From the NCBI GenBank assembly GCA_030844895.1, contig CM061228.1, positions 54,487,081 to 54,551,080 on the forward strand: a DNA stretch of 64,000 nt, written 5' to 3'. The translations under genes were made by a program, and so were the position numbers. Origin of the DNA: Ambrosia x helenae (taxonomy: Eukaryota; Streptophyta; Magnoliopsida; Asterales; Asteraceae). Each line of letters starts with the position of its first letter. The first letter of the stretch is position 1. The notes under the pieces were generated by a model. That model had not been told where the DNA came from. It was given only the letters and a program-made list of their open reading frames with translations, and did not search any database. Positions 59,301 to 64,000 of this stretch are shown piece by piece.

Positions 59301-61544
59301 CTGTAAGTGTATATTAGCATACCGAGACCTGATTTGACATGTAGCAACATGCTAGGAACCCCGTAACATGTCTAATAACTTGGTAACATATATTTGGATG
59401 TATTTCGGTGATACGTGAACTATGTGCTATAACTTGTTGAACGTTAACGTGTGTTAAGTGTACTTGCGTTATTGTATGTTTTGGAACGTAAACATAACAT
59501 GGGGAGTCTCGGGTCACCAATGGGATGTCGAGTCTTGTACTTTGGGTCGGTTAAACAGGCACGGTGTTTTCAAACAAACTTGGTTATGGTCTGGACATCT
59601 AGGGACTAATTAACCTGCGGGTTATTAGTCTAAATACTTGTAACTGTCGTATGTTAGGTCGCCACTGTACGGGACTAACATAGCAGCTGAGTTTACTCGG
59701 GATTAGGAGTAAAGCAACTTAAGGTGAGTTTATGGCCCCTCTTTTAAACTGGTTTTATACTTTCGGGGGAGAAAACATGTGTTAAAACGATTGTTTGGTA
59801 AATTCTGTCATACTATGGGTTCTAACGTATACTACACGATCTTTGGAAGTCCCGGGGGGAACCATGAATGTGCGGGTTTGCACAACGGGGAAATGTGAAT
59901 AGCGCTATTGGGAGTGACCAACCCCGCTCGTCGGCTTGGAGGGCCGGGCGAGTGCATATTGTCTCAAACAGGAACAACAGGAACATTTGGAACTATTCGG
60001 GCACAACAACTGGTATTCGTGTTAGTAATGGTTTTCCAATCGTGGTAGTAGCAAAACGTACGCCTAGCTAGCGTATACTGGTTTTCTATTTGTTATAGTA
60101 TGGACAGGTGGACTTGGTACTTGAACTGCAAACCTGTAAACTCACCAGCATTTTTGTGCTGACGTAAACTTTTACATGTTTTCTCAGGTCGCTAAGGTAG
60201 CACAATGGAACTAGGGCGCACGCGTCTGCACGGCGTCTAGATAGAGTTGCATGATTTCATAAACATTGAACTTTGGTTATTTATGTTGAACTTTATTTTG
60301 AATAAGCTTCCGCTGTAAACGGGATTTTAAAACTATGTTTTGGTATTGCATTAATTACATTTAGACTTGTTTATTGTGATCGTTGGTTTGGATCCTGGTT
60401 TGTCATGCGCCTCGCGGTAAAACTCCGCAAGTGGATTTTGAGGGTGTGATACAAACTTTTAAGATGGAGGTGATATTCATCGATGAGCAGGTAACATATA
60501 TATCTTTGTTTATTTTTTTTGTTTTTTTTGGTCCATAACACGTGTTCTTTTCTTAATACTTTGAGTTTTCTATTCATCGATGAGCAGGTAATGATGTTTT
60601 CTTTATGGTTATTTGCAGGGTGATAAGATTCAAGGTTTTATTAAAGGACCTTTCATACAAATTTTTGACAGTCAACTTGAAGAAGATGTGGTGGTGGTGA
60701 TATCTAAGTTCGGTGTCGGTGAAAACAATGGCCCCTACAGACTTATAGCACATGAATACAAAATCAATTTTTATCGTTGTATAATTGTCAAACATGTTAA
60801 AGGGTTGGGTAGTTGTTGAGTATGGTTTCAAGTTCATTCCTTATAAAGATATTCTTAACGAGAAGCTAATAATCTGTTGACTGTTGATTTGTATTTTATT
60901 TTTTATCTTAGAATAAACTTTGATATACAGTTTAGTTGAATATTGTTGCTTTAAAGTTAACAGGTGTTTGATAAAATTGTGTTTTTTATTTTTATAGATG
61001 TTGCTGAAAGTGTCATTTAGTGTGGGGATTTGGATGTGTTTGGACGACCTCCTAAAGAAACCAAACGGATGAATCTTGATATTCAAGACTTGGAGTAAGG
61101 ATTCCTTAATATTGTTATAGATTTTCTTAGAAAAGTATTGTTTCTACTTTTCACACATCTAATCTATATGATTATTTATCTTATTAAGGAGGAGTGATGT
61201 ACAACATGGTAATTTGCATTTCTATACAACTTAACAAGAAACATGTACAACATATTTAAGCAAGAAATTTAAGGGTATTATAGGCATAGTTGTGACAATT
61301 AAGACACTTTGGAGGTTATGATAGTAATTTTGTGTTTTGTTCTTAGTTAAAAACGAAAATCTCATCCCCATAATACCCTTCCACCTTTCACCTTCCAAGA
61401 AATCAATGATCCATTAATGAAAAGTTATTGTTTCAATTTAATTTGATGACATTTCTTCATGTTCAAGTTCAATTCATTTCACATCTAAATTCATTTCATA
61501 TGCAATTTCATTGTTAATGGTGACTGAAGAACCGATTAGAACAA

Positions 61545-62058
61545 GATCCTCGCGCACAAGAAGATTTTGTTAGTAAACATAGTGGTCATAAATCAGAGGT
61601 TACCTTTTCTTAAACTCAATTCTACTCATGTCTTTATAATTTATATAAATCAATTTTATACACTATATGTGGTTTATTTCTTATTTTGACTTGTGAATTG
61701 TAGATCTGTGTGGACTCAAATGGTCTTATGATATCAGTGAATTACATTAGGTGGAAGTGATAACAAGGTAAGTAAATAATATATTTATCATATTGATTTC
61801 TTTTGTGTTAGTAACTAATTTCACTTATTTTCCTAATATTTCTTTGTGTTTATGTAGTTTTTTGTTTGGAACCAACATTTGACTCAACCTGTTTTGAACT
61901 ACTGTGAGGATACAAGTGTCGTGAAAGTAGTTGCTTCGTCTCCACATCTTCATGGAGAAGGCTTCTGGTGGTGGTACTGCAGATCGATGTATTCGACTAT
62001 TCGGTTTTGGAACACGATCATTAATTCTCACCTGAACTGTGTGGATACCGGTAGTCTG
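61545..62058 (+). pseudogene. Captured fragment of a FIZZY-RELATED/CCS52 (Cdh1) WD40 gene, three exons
   Basis: Exon a (61545-61598) reads DPRAQEDFVSKHSGHKSE and is followed by a GT donor. Exon b (61704-61767) reads CGLKWSYDISEL, with a TAG soon after, then donor GTAAGT. Exon c (61858-62058) reads VWNQHLTQPVLNYCEDTSVV, SSPHLHG and, after frame breaks, GGGTADRCI and FWNTIINSHLNCVDTGS, then donor GTAACT. These are consecutive WD40-repeat segments of APC/C activators of the FZR family, with their introns preserved. Frameshifts and stops make it non-functional. Parent locus not in the window. Confidence 0.85.
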
Positions 62059-62216
62059 GTAACTTTTCTCATAAAGATTTCTATATTTTTTTCAAAGTTT
62101 TCAAGATCATTTCAATCATAATATTCACCTTTAATCTACCAACTCAAACATCATACTATCGGTTCGAAAATTCCACAAGCATTTTATGATTTTGATTGTC
62201 AATCCTAGAAATCGCA

Positions 62217-62243
62217 GGCCTCAAATCCATGGTTGAGGCCTAA
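62217..62243. repeat. Short perfect palindrome in the Helitron
   Basis: AGGCCTCAA/TTGAGGCCT arms of 9 bp with a loop of about 9 bp. Confidence 0.7.
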
Positions 62244-62823
62244 AGCTACAAGATCAAACTCTAGGGAGATTATTTGATTCGCTACTATTTGCATTAGTTA
62301 CTCTTTTAAGGTAACTCTCCATAGTCCATAAATTCAATTGGTTTATTGCACTATATTATCTAGATAATGACATGTTAACTACGTAATCACAATAATTATT
62401 GTACAGTTTGTCATGTTGAATGTCTATTAATTTTGTATTCTATACATATATAATGTGTTACATGTATTAATTTATTTTATTTTTCCAATTAAATGTTGTT
62501 TTTGATAAACTAAATGTCTTATTACACGAACATTTGAACATCATATTTTAGCGAAGTTCTTCTTACCCATCCCCTTAATATACAACACACATATTATTTT
62601 TATCTTTTTTTCAAGAAACGCAAATTTGGTTTCTTTCTTTAAAAAAACACCTGTGCATAATAGATGCTTTACGGTCCGTTCTAATAAAAAAGTTTGGTTG
62701 ACAACTATCGTCTTGAATAACGGCAGCGTCAGATCACTGAGTCAAGATGCTTCGTTTTGAAGCAATTTTATATTTGGAAATGTTTTTTTCAAGATTTTTA
62801 GCTTCAAATAATATGGATGACAC

Positions 62824-63457
62824 TAGGGGTGAGCAAATTAACCAACATAACTGATAATATAACCATAAAGGACATAATCAAACCGATTTTAACCGATAAC
62901 CAACATAACCAATGGTTATCGTTATTAAATTTCTTTAACCGGCCGATCGCTTATGATTATGGTTATGAAGCTTTGGTTAACCAATATAACCGAACCGAAC
63001 TTGTAATGTTAACTTTATGTAATAGATTTATGTTTTACATTAACTATGTAGAGGTTTTTACTATAGTAAAAATATGTTATTAATAAAATGATCTTGATGA
63101 AATGCTCTTTTTGTGACGAATTAAAATTATAATCAAAGACTAAATATGTTTTTTTGTTAATATCTTATTAAAATGGATCCCACATTAAAAGTATAACTAG
63201 AAAGTGTAGTCTTGATTGCCTTGTACAAAATAGGATAAACTAAGTCCAACATTGTAGGTTTCGGGTTTTTTATACCAATTGACTTTTAATTTTATACATT
63301 ACGCTTAAGTTAGTTTTAGTTTATTTTTTTGGTTAATAACTAAAATAACTATAACCGAATTCATAACCAAGTAACTATAATCGAAGTTTGGTTATGGATA
63401 TGGTTACAATTTTTTGTAAAAACCGAACCAAACCAAATCGACCCATGCACACCCCTG
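62824..63457. mobile_element. hAT-type MITE
   Basis: Ends TAGGGGTGAGCA and, inverted, CAGGGGTGTGCA. The 8-bp TSD GATGACAC is at 62816-62823 and 63458-63465, the hAT signature. The interior is rich in AACCGATAACC/GGTTATGG words that are partly self-complementary. No transposase. Confidence 0.9.
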
Positions 63458-64000
63458 GATGACACAAAACAAAAATACCCGTAGCAACACGCGGGCAATC
63501 CTACTAGTAGTTGATAATAAAAATATTATATTTTTAAGGTGAGTCTTATGTTTCAAAAGTTGAAAACAATCATTGTTAGAATTGCAAATTTAAGTTGTGT
63601 AATAAATTGGATCAAGAAGTTGATTCTTGATTGATTGTATTATTTTGTATGTGTAACTTAGTTATTGATGTATCTCTAATTAATGTATAGCATCAAATTT
63701 TTGTATATGTTTTACATCTATGGTTATGTTGTTTTGTTGTAGAGGTATGATATTGCGGTGTACATTGTGGAATTCTTATGCAGTACAGTTTAAGGACTTT
63801 ATTTCCAAAAAGAATTTCAATGAGCATTTAATGGTTGTTATCCAACATGGAAGGGTTAAGGACTGGAATGGTAACTTCTGTTCGTTTGTTGTTATTTTAA
63901 AAAAATATATTAATAGAAATGAATTCACTAAAGATATGTATATTGTGAAATTTAGAATGATTAACAGTTCAAACCGATAAGTTGAGATCTCGCCTCTTTC

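Larger units (their letters stand above)
57913..60451 (+). repeat. Gypsy-type solo LTR S3 (2539 bp) inside an RPA-like exon
   Basis: Starts TGTGACACCTGGCAAATTCG and ends AGGGTGTGATA (the terminal CA has mutated to TA). The 5-bp TSD CAAAC is at 57908-57912 and 60452-60456. It shares CTCAGGTCGCTAAGGTAGCA and the CTCGCGGTAAAAC end with S2. There is no internal domain, so it is solo. TATAAATA at 58489-58496. Confidence 0.93.
61163..63510 (+). mobile_element. Non-autonomous Helitron with captured FZR/CCS52 exons
   Basis: The 5' end is TCTATATGATTATTTATC after an A (61163). The 3' end has a CCCG...CGGG hairpin (around 63479-63495) followed by ATCCTACTAG and a T, the Helitron CTRR-T terminus, with no TSD. 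It lies in an intron of the RPA-like pseudogene. There is no Rep/helicase, so it is non-autonomous. It contains three exons with introns of a Cdh1-type WD40 gene, a classical Helitron capture, and was later hit by a hAT MITE. The 3' end is clear; the 5' end is less certain. Confidence 0.75.
57806..63870 (+). pseudogene. Replication protein A 70-kDa-like (DUF223) pseudogene split by S3 and a Helitron
   Basis: Exon 1 (57806-57912) encodes MSMNNVKNNLSFIRDLNPAK and on to ARIIRKWNQ. It continues after S3 at 60457-60490 with FKMEVIFIDEQ; without the 2.5-kb LTR and one TSD copy the frame is unbroken. Exon 2 (from 60619) encodes GDKIQGFIKGPFIQIFDSQL and ISKFGVGENNGPYRLIAHEY, with a frameshift near 60790 before EYGFKFIPYKDI. 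Exon 3 (60998-61094) contains CGDLDVFGRPPKETKRMNLD with an upstream TAG. Exon 4 (63743-63870) encodes LRCTLWNSYAVQFKDF and HGRVKDWN, with a GT donor. These are the OB-fold blocks of plant RPA1-like/DUF223 proteins, which bind single-stranded DNA. The gene is dead by frameshift, stop and insertions, and probably continues past the window. Confidence 0.88.

Overview
This window is plant nuclear DNA, from a eudicot. The evidence is spliced GT-AG genes, tRNA-iMet primed Ty1/copia and Ty3/gypsy LTR elements, a Helitron, hAT- and foldback-type MITEs, tRNA-derived SINEs and a plant cytosolic Cu/Zn superoxide dismutase. The retroelement style and SOD sequence suggest Asteraceae, but that is inference. 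Almost all of the first 52 kb is layered transposable elements. One intact-looking host gene (Cu/Zn SOD, minus strand, 54.3-56.9 kb) and one broken host gene (RPA70/DUF223-like, plus strand, 57.8-63.9 kb) lie at the right.

Layout: (i) 1-23588 is a Ty3/gypsy element (G1; its left end is outside the window), split at 4675/19769 by a complete minus-strand Ty1/copia element (C1, 4676-19768, 535-bp LTRs, 5-bp TSD CTATC). (ii) 23589-35560 is the right part of a plus-strand copia element (C2), apparently the host into which G1 inserted. C2 is also split by a 3675-bp LTR unit (S2, 26397-30071, TSD TCAGT) that carries a foldback MITE. (iii) 35.6-46.6 kb is old intergenic repeat: a third copia LTR and leader (C3), another LTR-promoter remnant near 44 kb, a SINE with 13-bp TSDs, microsatellites and short-period arrays. 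(iv) 46840-51755 is a non-autonomous LTR element (N4, TSD TTTAA) inside LINE-derived sequence, followed by a LINE ORF2 tail and a long-TIR MITE. (v) The SOD gene. (vi) The RPA-like pseudogene, whose first exon is split by a gypsy-type solo LTR (S3, TSD CAAAC). One of its introns holds a Helitron that captured three exons of a FIZZY-RELATED/CCS52 (Cdh1) WD40 gene and was later hit by a hAT MITE.

The most unusual signal is architectural. C1 and C2 both carry a long extra ORF downstream of pol. In each, the pol/extra-ORF spacer holds an array of short element-specific palindromes followed by a TATA box, like the palindrome-plus-TATA arrangement of the C1 LTR promoter. C1 also has a strong 3' splice acceptor just before the extra-ORF ATG. 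Similar palindrome arrays with different motifs sit by TATA boxes in the solo LTR S3, the C3 LTR/leader and the remnant near 44 kb. Separately, splicing of the SOD 5'UTR intron appears to assemble a miR398-type target site across the exon junction.

All coordinates were read by eye. No alignment or database search was run, so family names rest on motif recognition.
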